64,000 bases of DNA. Origin: Betaproteobacteria bacterium HGW-Betaproteobacteria-9 (GTDB taxonomy: Bacteria; Pseudomonadota; Gammaproteobacteria; Burkholderiales; Burkholderiaceae_C). The notes under the pieces are model-generated. The model searched no databases. It was not told where the DNA came from and was given only the letters and a program-made list of their open reading frames with translations. This document shows, in pieces, positions 34,397-42,800 of this stretch. The first letter of the stretch is position 1; the number at the start of each line of letters is the position of its first letter. The stretch lies in NCBI GenBank assembly GCA_002842215.1, contig PHCC01000023.1, positions 80,939 to 144,938 on the forward strand, in the 5' to 3' direction. The position numbers and the translations under genes were made by a program.

Positions 34397-37333
34397 TCAC
34401 AAGTCCAGTTCAAAGATGGCCGGGGTGATGACGTACACCCACGACGGCCCCACCCCAGGAATGCGCACCTTGGTCGTGAAGCGGTCGCGTTCTTTCGTGC
34501 TCAGACAGCCGTGCTCTACCAACACCCGGGCCATGGCCTTGTGATCAAAGCCCTTGCACACCTCGGTCTGAAACACCACGGGGAAGGTCAGGTATTCGTG
34601 CCGCACGTCTTGGGCCTGCACTGAGGACACGCGCTCCCCATATTCGCGCTGGTGGTCCGCGTTTGAATCGATGGTCTTGCCATCGGGTGACAGCATCCGC
34701 CGTGCGCCGGCCCTCAGGCCCTTGTCTGGCGCGTGGTCGTCTGCCCCACGGTGAAAGCTAGTGAAGCGGCCCGCCCCGTTCAGTTCGTAGAAGCTCCGCA
34801 CCTGTCGCAACATGGCCACCACTTCACCGTTACCGATGCCACCACGGGCCGCAAGCCAGGCATTGAAGCATTCACGGGCAGCCCGTTCGCTTTCACCCGC
34901 TGCCCAGCCCGTCAGGCCCGCCGCCGTGGCCAGCTCACCAGCAGCGCCCACCAGGGCAAAGCGGGCGCCCACCCGGTCAACCTGACCGCCTGCAGCCTCG
35001 GGCACCAACTGCAGCGCCAGGGCCGCCGATGCCGTGCGGATGCGGGCCTTGATGGTGTCCGCGTTCTCGGTCAGCCACTGCAGCCAGGCGCGGCCCGTGG
35101 CGCCGTAAACGCTGCCCGCTTGCCCGGTCAGGTAGCGCGAAAAGTTCGACCCGCCTTCATGGTCGTGAAGGTTTTCAAACGCACCCATGCCGCGCCCCGC
35201 ATCGGCCGGAATGTCCGCCATGCGCACTTCTTGCCCGGTGCGGGCTCGCTTCATGCCTTCGGCCATGTGGTCGGCTAGACCCAACTCACCAGCGCTCAGG
35301 AACAGCAGGCGCCAGGACAGCCGGGCGCGGGGTGTGCCCGTGCGGGTCGCTCGGGCCTTGCTCTGTTCGTTCGCCAGCATGTAGGCGCATTCGCCCGCCG
35401 TTTTGGGGTCAACCTGTGCCAGTTCGTCCAGGATCAGCAGGCCGTCGCAGTGCTGCGCCGCGATGGCTTCCAAGGCGTTGTCTGTGGTGCGCCAGCGCTG
35501 CAGGTAGGACGGGCCACCGTATACGCTGGCCGCCACCTTGAGGGCGGTCGTCTTGCCGCTTGAGCTGTCGCCCCGGAAGTGAAAGCCCCCGCTCTCCATG
35601 CCCGCCGGGCGCATCAAAGGCCCGGCAAAGGCGCACGCCAGGGCGAACACCAAACGCGAATTTCCAGCGCAAGGGGCCGCGATGCGCTGCGCCCATTGCT
35701 CGGGCGTGCCCTTGCTTCGGAAGGTGTTTTCCATCGCGCTGTCACTCTGAAAAACAACCCTCTCGGATTCGTCGCCGATGGTTTCATGCGGCAACACAAA
35801 GGCCCGGCCGTGCCAGCCGATGCGGTCGGTACAGGTGGCGAACTCTGCAGGCTGGCGCGTTTGGATGTACTGCGTCAGCAGGTTGCGGGCGCGGGGGCTG
35901 GGGGCGATGCGCAGCCCCATGCCCAACAGCGCGGCGCGGTATTCCCCGCCGTCGCCCGACAACATGCGGGCGGGCATGGCCCATTGTTTGGGCTTGCCCA
36001 TCGGGTCGGAAAAGGTCAGCAGGTAGCCCCACCCCTGCCCGTCTTGGTCGCGGGTCAGGGCTTCCACGTCCATACGGCTGCACACCCATTCGGGCGCCGT
36101 GGGCTTGCCTTCTCGGTCAACCCCTTGGAAGAACACGCCGCCATCGGTCACGCTGAATCGGTCCCAATCGGGCGGGGCTTCGGTGCGGGGGTCGCTGGCG
36201 CTCTCTGGCGGGCCACCAGCGCCGCCGCTGGGTGCTGGCCTTGCCCTGCCCCTTGCCGTGCTCGCTGGCGCGGTCCGTGCGGCCTGTGCGGTCGCGTGGG
36301 CATCGATGCCCGCCGCCACGATGCTCCGCACCGCCTCAAGCCCAGCGGCCCCGCCGTGGTGGTTGTGCAGGTCGTTAAAGTCTGAGCCACCAGCGGGCAA
36401 GCCCTCGGGGAACAGCGCCAAGCCATGCACCGCCCGCGCCGCCGCCGTGGCCTTCACGCGGCCCGGGTTCGTGCCCGTCTGGGCTTCGGTGTCTCGGTCG
36501 TCGTCGCCACACAGCACCAGCAGCGCAGCCGGGTACAGCGTGTGCAGGGCACGGGCCACATGCTGCAGGTTGCCCGCATCAAAGGCCACGGCCACCGGGT
36601 GCCCTGTGGCTTCGTGCAAGGTGGCCGCCGTGGCGTAGCCTTCCGCCACCAGCAGAACGGGCGGGGCGGCATCGCTGGCCAGGTTGCCCACCAGGTGCCA
36701 CAGCCCCGACTTGCGGCCCCCTTTCAGGAACAGCTTTTCCGGGGCGCCGTCTTGCGGTTTGGTGGGCGCGATGCGTTGCACGTTCCACAGCGTGCCCGCA
36801 CCGTCGCGCAAGGGCACCAGCAGCACGCCACCGGCTGCGAAGCGCACGCCGTGGGGCTGCACACCCTTGCGCACCAGGTACGGGCTTTCGCCTGTGTCGC
36901 TGGCGTCTTGCCACTGCACCGCCGCCTGTTCGGCTGCAGCCGCGTGCGCGGCATCGGCACGAGCCTGTTCGGCGTACTGGCGCTGCGCCCGCTCACGCTC
37001 ACGCCGCGCCACTTCTTCGGCGCTCGGGGGCTCGGGGGCTTGCATGCCCTTGGGCAGCGTGAAGCCGTGTTGTTTGGCCAGGTGCAACAGCGTGGCAATG
37101 CCCACACCGCCGCCCGCCTTGACGCTGCGCCAGGTGGCCTTCACATCCTTGGGGTTGTAGCGGTCGGGGTCGCTGGCGCTCCATTGTTCGAACAGGTCGA
37201 AGCCCGTACCGTCCGGGTATTCGCTTTTGATGGCCATCGCCACCCGCGCCCATTCGTCGCGCTGCAGGTTTGCCGGTACATGCGCCAGGGCTGCGCGGAT
37301 CAGCTCGGGCGTGATTGGGGTTTGTGCGGTCAT
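34397..37333 (-). CDS. Primase-helicase of the element (PriCT-2, TOPRIM, DUF927)
   Basis: 978 residues. A PriCT-2-like N-terminus (residues 26-90; ARVAMAIKSEYPDGTGFDLFEQW) is followed by a coiled linker, a TOPRIM domain (225-310; EGYATAATLHEATG at 231) and a DUF927 helicase-like domain with Walker A GDSSSGKTT (588-595) and Walker B LLILDEL (632-638). This order matches element-encoded initiator proteins such as P4 alpha, which primes and unwinds at an origin. The ATG overlaps the stop of the preceding small HTH gene by four bases. It is the last gene before the repeat block. Confidence 0.9.
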   Translation of the reverse strand: MTAQTPITPELIRAALAHVPANLQRDEWARVAMAIKSEYPDGTGFDLFEQWSASDPDRYNPKDVKATWRSVKAGGGVGIATLLHLAKQHGFTLPKGMQAPEPPSAEEVARRERERAQRQYAEQARADAAHAAAAEQAAVQWQDASDTGESPYLVRKGVQPHGVRFAAGGVLLVPLRDGAGTLWNVQRIAPTKPQDGAPEKLFLKGGRKSGLWHLVGNLASDAAPPVLLVAEGYATAATLHEATGHPVAVAFDAGNLQHVARALHTLYPAALLVLCGDDDRDTEAQTGTNPGRVKATAAARAVHGLALFPEGLPAGGSDFNDLHNHHGGAAGLEAVRSIVAAGIDAHATAQAARTAPASTARGRARPAPSGGAGGPPESASDPRTEAPPDWDRFSVTDGGVFFQGVDREGKPTAPEWVCSRMDVEALTRDQDGQGWGYLLTFSDPMGKPKQWAMPARMLSGDGGEYRAALLGMGLRIAPSPRARNLLTQYIQTRQPAEFATCTDRIGWHGRAFVLPHETIGDESERVVFQSDSAMENTFRSKGTPEQWAQRIAAPCAGNSRLVFALACAFAGPLMRPAGMESGGFHFRGDSSSGKTTALKVAASVYGGPSYLQRWRTTDNALEAIAAQHCDGLLILDELAQVDPKTAGECAYMLANEQSKARATRTGTPRARLSWRLLFLSAGELGLADHMAEGMKRARTGQEVRMADIPADAGRGMGAFENLHDHEGGSNFSRYLTGQAGSVYGATGRAWLQWLTENADTIKARIRTASAALALQLVPEAAGGQVDRVGARFALVGAAGELATAAGLTGWAAGESERAARECFNAWLAARGGIGNGEVVAMLRQVRSFYELNGAGRFTSFHRGADDHAPDKGLRAGARRMLSPDGKTIDSNADHQREYGERVSSVQAQDVRHEYLTFPVVFQTEVCKGFDHKAMARVLVEHGCLSTKERDRFTTKVRIPGVGPSWVYVITPAIFELDL

Positions 37334-37614
37334 TCGGGTAGGTCAAGCTCACGTTGCCGGGTGTCCTTCACCAACAGCACGTAAAGCGCTACACGGTTGA
37401 CAGTGCCGTCTGTGTTGGGTTGGTCAATCCAGCGGGTTTCGATCAGGTGCCCCTCGCTGCGCAGTTCGTGAATGCGGGCGGTCGGGTCGGGTGCGTTGCA
37501 CTCGGTCTGCAGTTGCGCACCTGTGGAGGGGCCTTGTTCTAAGCGGGTCAGGATGGCGGCCCGCTGCGATGCAATGCCGTTGTATGGACGCGGGGTCGGG
37601 GTGGTTGCAGTCAC
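37330..37614 (-). CDS. Small helix-turn-helix protein of the element
   Basis: 94 residues. A winged-helix-like core is seen (RAAILTRLEQGPSTGAQLQTE...RIHELRSEGHLIETRW). It overlaps the SSB-like gene by four bases upstream and the primase by four downstream, so it belongs to the translationally coupled replication block. It might control copy number or excision. Confidence 0.65.
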   Translation of the reverse strand: MTATTPTPRPYNGIASQRAAILTRLEQGPSTGAQLQTECNAPDPTARIHELRSEGHLIETRWIDQPNTDGTVNRVALYVLLVKDTRQRELDLPE

Positions 37615-37967
37615 AGCGGCCCCCGTTCATCGTCTCCGCCCGTGGGCTCGCTGGCCTTGCGCTTCCTGCCCAGGTGGTAAGCCGTCAGAACGCCATGCAC
37701 CAGCACATCAAGGCCGTGGCGCAGGGTGCCGCCGTTTCCGTTCCATGTGCTGATTGCCGCCTCGCCACTCACTGCGATGCTGTCGCCGTCGCTCAGGCGC
37801 TGCGCGGCATCAATGGCCGTGGTGGAAAAGGCAATGCAGGAACACAGCACGCTGTCGCCGTTCTTGTCGGTGGTGGCCATGCGCCACACCGCAAAGGGAT
37901 TGCCGGTGTTGGAGGTGCGCAGGTTGACAGCCCCGCGAAGGCGGCCCGATACCAGGGCGTCAATCAT
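37611..37967 (-). CDS. Single-stranded-DNA-binding-like (OB-fold) protein of the element
   Basis: 118 residues. The pattern IDALVSGRLRGAVNLRTSNTG, FAVWRMATTD, VLCSCIAF, GDSIAVSGEAAISTW matches small OB-fold proteins of SSB/PriB type in related betaproteobacterial elements. It probably coats template for the primase. It overlaps alpA by eight bases and the HTH gene by four. Confidence 0.7.
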   Translation of the reverse strand: MIDALVSGRLRGAVNLRTSNTGNPFAVWRMATTDKNGDSVLCSCIAFSTTAIDAAQRLSDGDSIAVSGEAAISTWNGNGGTLRHGLDVLVHGVLTAYHLGRKRKASEPTGGDDERGPL

Positions 37968-38187
37968 GGTGGCCCCCGGTGTGCTGGCGCTGGGCTATCC
38001 AAGCTTGGATTTCAGATTCTTTCCAGGCAACCGCCCTGCTACTGAGGCGCACGCAATGGGGGAAGGTGCCGGATTTCATTCCAGCGTAAATGGAGCTTTT
38101 CCGAAGGGAGGACAGCCTTTCCACTTCGGGTAGGCGTACCAGGCGATCCCGTGGAACGTCTGGTGGGGACTGGTGAACAGCTTGCAT
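37960..38187 (-). CDS. AlpA-family excisionase/transcriptional activator
   Basis: 75 residues from the ATG at 38187, with AAAGGAA upstream. The MerR-like helix-turn-helix reads DRLVRLPEVERLSSLRKSSIYAGMKSGTFPHCVRLSSRAVAWKE (shown in short parts here). AlpA proteins activate or assist excision of P4-like and CP4-57-like elements. It heads the replication block. Confidence 0.85.
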   Translation of the reverse strand: MQAVHQSPPDVPRDRLVRLPEVERLSSLRKSSIYAGMKSGTFPHCVRLSSRAVAWKESEIQAWIAQRQHTGGHHD

Positions 38188-38378
38188 GATCTCGGTTCCT
38201 TTCCGTTGCACCTCCCGGCACCCAAAATGGGCCGGGTAGGCGTTAACGGACTGGAACACTGCAACGCTGAAAAGTCGCGCTGCATCAACTGTTGCGAGCG
38301 TCAGGGGTGGGCGTTCATAGCGGCACACCGCCCGCAAGGGCGCATGTCCGCAGCAATCGGCGCAACGGTTGCCTAACG

Positions 38379-39221
38379 CTATCTGGTGGCGGAATTTGTC
38401 AGACGGCCCGCCATATTTCCGATCACCGATCCGCCTTCGTCAGGCCCACTGCCCAGCACCCTATCCAGGGCGGGCCGAGATTTCAGGCCGCATTCATTGG
38501 CCATGCTCTTGGCCACATCAGAGTTCTTTTCCCAAGCACCGTCCGAAGCATGCTTCCACCCGAGGCGTCGATTGAATTCGGCACGAGCAATGCGCTTTTC
38601 TTCGTCGCTCCATGTTGCACCGGCCTTGGTTCTGCGGATGGTCGCAACCTGCGCCCATGTGGCGGGCTGTTGTGCAGCAGCCGAGGCACGCGCCCAGGCC
38701 AAGACATATTCACTTGGCGCCTCTCTCTGCAAAGCAAGCCACACCACAAAGTCTGCGGCGGTGATGTGGTGTACCACGTCGTCCTTGACCTCATCAAGTT
38801 TTCCCGTCCGCCTGTCTCGGACCTGAATCTGGGCGACGGCACGCGAGCTGGCCAACTGCCCCAGATCACAGGCCACAGCAAGTGCCCATCCCAGGGCTCT
38901 CCGCCTGTTCCGGCCCACTTCATCATCAACCCGACAAGGCCGCTGCAAGTCAACAACATCGCCAATCGCCAACAACAGCGGCCATCTGAGAACACCCCGT
39001 GCCCAGGCAAACTGACCACACACGGCTTGAGCGTCTGCGAGGCTCAGATCAATGCCACTGCCCAGGTTGTCCACATGTGGCGCTCTCTGCTTGACCGGCT
39101 CACCCAGGGGAGCGGAAAGCGAGCCCAACTCATACCGGGGAAGTCCAGCATGCAACGCCTTCCGCGCCGCCTCACGGTCTACCGGTGGCGCGGCGTTCTT
39201 GGCATCTTGTTTCTTTGTCAT
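38379..39221 (-). CDS. Unknown element protein
   Basis: 280 residues with no domain I recognise. The N-terminus is charged; the middle (VVDLQRPCRVDDEVGRNRRR) and the C-terminus (TWSDEEKRIARAEFNRRL) are rich in basic and acidic residues, and a late segment could form a helix-turn-helix. There is no signal or membrane helix. It lies between alpA (191 bp away) and the RadC gene (18 bp). In satellites, genes in this position often carry cargo or interfere with helper phage; that is only a possibility here. Confidence 0.5.
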   Translation of the reverse strand: MTKKQDAKNAAPPVDREAARKALHAGLPRYELGSLSAPLGEPVKQRAPHVDNLGSGIDLSLADAQAVCGQFAWARGVLRWPLLLAIGDVVDLQRPCRVDDEVGRNRRRALGWALAVACDLGQLASSRAVAQIQVRDRRTGKLDEVKDDVVHHITAADFVVWLALQREAPSEYVLAWARASAAAQQPATWAQVATIRRTKAGATWSDEEKRIARAEFNRRLGWKHASDGAWEKNSDVAKSMANECGLKSRPALDRVLGSGPDEGGSVIGNMAGRLTNSATR

Positions 39222-39239
39222 TCTTGTCCCCGGTTTGAT

Positions 39240-39800
39240 CTACACCAGCCCCATTTCAGCCATGGACACGCATTCGCGGCCGGTCACAATGAAGTGATCC
39301 AACACGCGCACATCCACCAGCGCCAGCGTGGTCTTGAGGCTTTGCGTCAGGGCCTCATCGGCCCGGCTCGGTCGCGCTTCGCCGCTGGGGTGGTTGTGTG
39401 CCAGCACCACCGCCGCCGCGTTGTGCCCGATGGCGGCCCGTGCAATCTCTCGGGGGTACACGCTGGTTTGCGTCAGAGTGCCATTGAAGGGCGTTTCAAA
39501 GGCGATGGCGCGGTTTTGGCTGTCGAGGTACAGCACCGCGAACACCTCGGTTTTCTCCGCCCCTAGGTGTAGGCGCAGGAAGTCCCGCACCGCGCGGGGA
39601 CTGTCGAACGTGGCGCCCGGCTCCCCCAGGTAGCGCCCCAAGATGGCCAAGGCGGCATCGACCACGCTGCGTTCATGCTCGGGCATCCCGTGGCGAAATG
39701 ATGCAGGCCCGGCCCCTGCCCGGTAGCAGGGCACCAGCTCACGTGCCTTCACTCGGTTGCGGGGCATGGCCCGCGTTGTTGCAAAATTCACATCAGCCAT
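39240..39800 (-). CDS. RadC/JAB-type protein of the element
   Basis: 186 residues from the ATG at 39800. The JAMM metal motif is seen in [19 protein letters not shown] with an upstream EVFAVL acid. Such RadC proteins are common in mobile elements; their role in DNA repair is disputed. It is 18 bp upstream of the unknown 280-residue gene, on the same strand. Confidence 0.85.
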   Translation of the reverse strand: MADVNFATTRAMPRNRVKARELVPCYRAGAGPASFRHGMPEHERSVVDAALAILGRYLGEPGATFDSPRAVRDFLRLHLGAEKTEVFAVLYLDSQNRAIAFETPFNGTLTQTSVYPREIARAAIGHNAAAVVLAHNHPSGEARPSRADEALTQSLKTTLALVDVRVLDHFIVTGRECVSMAEMGLV

Positions 39801-39905
39801 TTTCAAACCTTGTTTTTGATGATGGTCAGGCGGGGCCGGTGGTAGTGACACCGTGCCCCGCCGCCTTTTGTGCCCAGCTCAGGGCCGCCGCTGGGCATGG
39901 CGGTA

Positions 39906-40124
39906 TCAGTCGCCCGCCTTGGGGCTCGGGGCCGCCAGGTAGGCGGTGTGCAGGCGCTGCAGGTCTTGCAACAGCCCTAGATGCTTGGGCACCCATTCCG
40001 GAATCGCCACGCCCTCGGCACGCCAGCGGCTCGGGGTATTGCGGTGCAGTCCGGTCGCCCGGCAAAAGTCGGCGATCTTCCAGCCCAGGACGGACAGCGC
40101 CGCGTCAAACTCTTCAATCGTCAT
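39906..40124 (-). CDS. Small HTH regulator of the element
   Basis: 72 residues from the ATG at 40124 (AAAGGTG upstream; GTG three codons before is less likely). It has a Cro/repressor-like pattern, IADFCRATGLHRNTPSRWRAEG. It lies just downstream of the AT-rich region with two nested inverted repeats, and probably regulates that region. Confidence 0.7.
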   Translation of the reverse strand: MTIEEFDAALSVLGWKIADFCRATGLHRNTPSRWRAEGVAIPEWVPKHLGLLQDLQRLHTAYLAAPSPKAGD

Positions 40125-40376
40125 GCGTTGCACCTTTTTTCGTGTTGAGTCATGATACTAGGTTTTCCCGATAGTGTGCTGAATACGTATTTTTCAGCAC
40201 ATTAACTATACATAACGCCCGTTGTCGAATATGCATTATTTAACAAGTATTGCACATTATCGGGAAATGTCATTGCAAATCAAAGGCTTGCCGACTTATG
40301 CGCATTGCCTGTTTTTTGTGCATACGTGCGTGCGGCTTCGTGTTGAAAGTTATCCACAGGGCCTGACGGCATCCGC
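40125..40376. promoter_or_regulatory. AT-rich regulatory region with nested inverted repeats
   Basis: Outer pair TTTCCCGATA (40164-40173) and TATCGGGAAA (40258-40267), perfect. Inner pair TGTGCTGAA (40175-40183) and TTCAGCACA (40193-40201), perfect, nine-base spacer. The area is AT-rich compared with everything nearby, as in promoter and operator regions. Confidence 0.65.
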
Positions 40377-40682
40377 TCAAGCTGGCACCAGCGCGGGCCG
40401 GATGCGCAGCGGTGCGGCCTTGAGCAACTGGCGGGCCTGCCATTCGTCATAGGCGGCCTGCTGCGCCAGCCACAGGCGGGCCGCGCCGCCACGGTCAACC
40501 CCTAGCCAGGCTTCAAGGCGCAAGGCCAGCGCGGGCGATATGGCCGCGTGGGCGTTCAGCACGCGGGACAGGGCCACGCGGGACACGCCCAACTGTTCAG
40601 CGGCTTGCGTCACGTTCAGGCCCAGGGCGGGCAACACGTCATCACGCAAGGTCAGGCCGGGGTGTGGGGGGTTCTTCATCAT
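40377..40682 (-). CDS. higA: HigA antitoxin
   Basis: 101 residues. Helix-turn-helix of the HigA/VapI type: LTLRDDVLPALGLNVTQAAEQLGVSRVALSRVLNAHAAIS (in pieces), followed by LALRLEAWLG. It follows the toxin gene by 21 bp. It neutralises HigB and probably represses the operon. Confidence 0.88.
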   Translation of the reverse strand: MMKNPPHPGLTLRDDVLPALGLNVTQAAEQLGVSRVALSRVLNAHAAISPALALRLEAWLGVDRGGAARLWLAQQAAYDEWQARQLLKAAPLRIRPALVPA

Positions 40683-40703
40683 GGCGGGCGCTCCGGTGGT
40701 CGG

Positions 40704-40982
40704 TCAGTGGTAATCGAGGTAATCCAGCAGCACCGCGTCGGTGCCTTCAAAGGTGAATGTCATCCGCCAATTGCCGTTCACAGACACGGCCCAATGGTTT
40801 GCAAGGTTGCCGTGCAAGGGATGCAGGCCCCAGCCGGGCAGATTCATATCGGCGGGGCCTTGGGCGTCGTTCAGGCGTGCCAGCAGCCGGGCCAGCTTGG
40901 GCGCATGGACGGCCTGAATACCGGCCTTGGTGCCCCGCTCGAAATAGGCCTGCAGGCCCTTGTGTCGGAATGACTTGATCAC
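40704..40982 (-). CDS. higB: HigB toxin (RelE superfamily)
   Basis: 92 residues from a GTG at 40982. The sequence MIKSFRHKGLQAYFERG, LLARLNDAQGPADMNLPGWGLHPLHGN, WAVSVNGNWRMTFTFEG matches ribosome-dependent mRNA interferases of the HigB type. Toxin-first order is typical of higBA. It would help keep the element in the population. Confidence 0.88.
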   Translation of the reverse strand: MIKSFRHKGLQAYFERGTKAGIQAVHAPKLARLLARLNDAQGPADMNLPGWGLHPLHGNLANHWAVSVNGNWRMTFTFEGTDAVLLDYLDYH

Positions 40983-41477
40983 GGCTTGAGTGTATCGTGT
41001 TGCGTTACGGGTTGCAATTGAAGGGCGGACGATCCGTGGCACCGGTCACCGCTGAAAGCGAGCACCGCCGCGCCGGGGGGCATGGCACCAGGGGAAGCCC
41101 TTCGCGGCGCTTTCCGGCAAAGTGCGCGGGCTTCCAAGTGGCCAGCCACCAGGGCGCAAAGCCAGCTCGGGCCGGGAAGGGATGGCCAGCAGGCAGTACC
41201 GGAAGGGCAAAGCGTGGGGCGGTTTCTCTGTGTGAATGAATGATTTTTTTCATCATATAAAAGTGTTCCCGCTCTGTTCCCTGTTTGTTCCCGCTCTGTT
41301 CCCGGTACCCCTTGGGCTGCCAAGCCCCGGCCCCGCTGGGTTTGGCTGTTTTGTTCCCGGTGTTCCCGGTGTTTTGCCGTTCAGCACGGGCAGTAAACCA
41401 CTGAGGTTCGCGTCAGGCGGCCCGCTGGAATGGGTTCGGTTCCACCTTTGGCGCTCGATTCGGTTCCTGTTGTCACG
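40983..41477. other. Non-coding region with six TGTTCCC repeats
   Basis: 495 bp without a gene I can support. Copies of TGTTCCC begin at 41264, 41275, 41286, 41297, 41352 and 41361; the first four are 11 bases apart. It mirrors the GGGAACA group at the left end of the element. Confidence 0.75.
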
Positions 41478-42683
41478 TCAGGCGGCCCGCTTGGGCATCT
41501 TGAGCACCTTTCCGCCCTTGCGCCCGTCCAGGTAGTCCGCCCACCACTGCATCATCTTTTCGCGCTCTGCGGTGTAGGTTGATCGGTGGTAGGCGGCCCG
41601 CACCTTGTTGCGTTCAATGTGGGCAAGCTGGCGCTCTATCACGTCAGGATTCCACCCGCATTCATTGGCCACCGTGGAAAACAGCGCCCGGAAGCCGTGC
41701 GCCGTGGCGCTGCCCTTGAAACCCATGCGGCCCATGGCCGAATTGAATGTGTTCTCGCTCAGGGGCTTGCTGCGGTAGCTGGGGCTGGGAAACACCAGCT
41801 CACTGTCGCCGCTCAGGGCCTGCATGGTGCGCAACACCTCAAGGGCTTGCCGCGACAGGGGCACGCGGTGTTCACTGCGCATCTTCATGCGCTCGGCTGG
41901 GATGGTCCATAGCGCGGCCTCAAGGTCGAACTCTGCCCACTTCGCGCCCCGCACTTCGCCGGGCCGGGTGGCGGTCAGCATCAACAGGCTCAGGGCTTGC
42001 ACCGTGCGGGGGTCGCCTTCGTAGCTGGCCAGCTTTCCCAGGAACTCGGGCAAGTCACGATCGGCCAGGGCGGCCCGGTGGGTCACTTCGTGCGGTTTGA
42101 GGATCTCCGATGGCACCAGGTCAAGCATGGGATTCGATTCGATGCGCTCATGCGTGACGGCCCATCGGTAGATCGACTTCACCCGCTGCAGCACGCGGGA
42201 TGCCAGCACCGCCGCGCCCCGCTTTTCGATCAACTTCACGGCCGCCATGATCTCCCCGGGCTTGATGCTGGCCAGCGGGCGGGCACCCAGGGCCGGGAAA
42301 ATGTCCGCCTCAAGGGATGCGCGAATACGCTGCATCGTCAGGGGCTCCCAGCGGGCGGACTGGTGGCGCAGCCATTCATCGGCCACCGCTTCGAAGGTGT
42401 TCACCGCTTCATGTACGGCTTGCGCTTTGGCGGCCTTGCGCAGTGCGCCCGGATCGTCACCCAGCGCCAGGACCTTGCGGGCCGTTGCAGCCAGGTCGCG
42501 GGCATCCTTGAGCCCCACCGCCGGATAGACCCCGAAGGCCAGGCGCTTTTCCTTGCCGCCATGGCGGTACTTCATGCGCCAGTACCGGCCACCGGCTGCG
42601 GTCAGTTCAAGGTACAGGCCCGCTCCGTCGAAGTGTTTGCCGGGTTCGGTCAGGGTTCGCAGCTTGGCATCGGTCAGTTTCAT
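41478..42683 (-). CDS. P4-type tyrosine integrase
   Basis: 401 residues from the ATG at 42683. It has an N-terminal arm-binding domain (DAKLRTLTEPGKHFDGAGLYLELT), then the catalytic core with Arg in TRPGEVRGAKW, the H-x-x-R box HGFRALFS and Tyr in AAYHRSTY. It should recombine attP with the tRNA-Leu 3' end. The gene is adjacent to the right end, pointing inward. Two GGGGGCA repeats lie just upstream of its start. Confidence 0.92.
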   Translation of the reverse strand: MKLTDAKLRTLTEPGKHFDGAGLYLELTAAGGRYWRMKYRHGGKEKRLAFGVYPAVGLKDARDLAATARKVLALGDDPGALRKAAKAQAVHEAVNTFEAVADEWLRHQSARWEPLTMQRIRASLEADIFPALGARPLASIKPGEIMAAVKLIEKRGAAVLASRVLQRVKSIYRWAVTHERIESNPMLDLVPSEILKPHEVTHRAALADRDLPEFLGKLASYEGDPRTVQALSLLMLTATRPGEVRGAKWAEFDLEAALWTIPAERMKMRSEHRVPLSRQALEVLRTMQALSGDSELVFPSPSYRSKPLSENTFNSAMGRMGFKGSATAHGFRALFSTVANECGWNPDVIERQLAHIERNKVRAAYHRSTYTAEREKMMQWWADYLDGRKGGKVLKMPKRAA

Positions 42684-42702
42684 GGGGCACCATCGGTAGT
42701 GT

Positions 42703-42721
42703 GGGGGCACAATTGGGGGCA
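42703..42721 (+). repeat. GGGGGCA pair upstream of the integrase gene
   Basis: Copies at 42703-42709 and 42715-42721, twelve bases apart. The same repeat occurs five times near the left attachment site, so they are candidate integrase arm sites. Confidence 0.7.
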
Positions 42722-42774
42722 TTTTCCGATAGCGCAGCTCCGACAGCAAGGTTTTATGCGGGTTCCGGGCCTGA

Positions 42775-42798
42775 GTTCGTGTGCGGCCCCGGCACCAC
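42775..42798. repeat. Degenerate copy of tRNA-Leu 3' end (right attachment site)
   Basis: GTTCG then CGGCCCCGG-CACCAC, matching tRNA-Leu 33363-33387 with a four-base change and one base deleted. It is the expected partner of the left end for an element integrated in the tRNA 3' half. Confidence 0.7.
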
Positions 42799-42800
42799 AC

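Larger units (their letters stand above)
33387..42798. mobile_element. Integrated element at tRNA-Leu (P4-like satellite or small integrative element)
   Basis: Bounded on the left by the intact tRNA-Leu 3' end and on the right by a degenerate copy of that end at 42775-42798. It contains a P4-type integrase, a coupled alpA-SSB-HTH-primase block, a RadC/JAB gene, higBA and an unknown gene; structural phage and conjugation genes are absent. GC and intergenic AT content differ from the flanks. The limits are within about ten bases. Confidence 0.82.

Noticed and set aside
41005..41256. Small minus-strand open frame between higB and the integrase
   Set aside because: No recognisable motif, biased composition, and it overlaps the repeat-bearing region.
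42701..42800. Extension of the integrase frame upstream to 42800
   Set aside because: It would run through the attachment site and has no ribosome site; the ATG at 42683 gives the family N-terminus.
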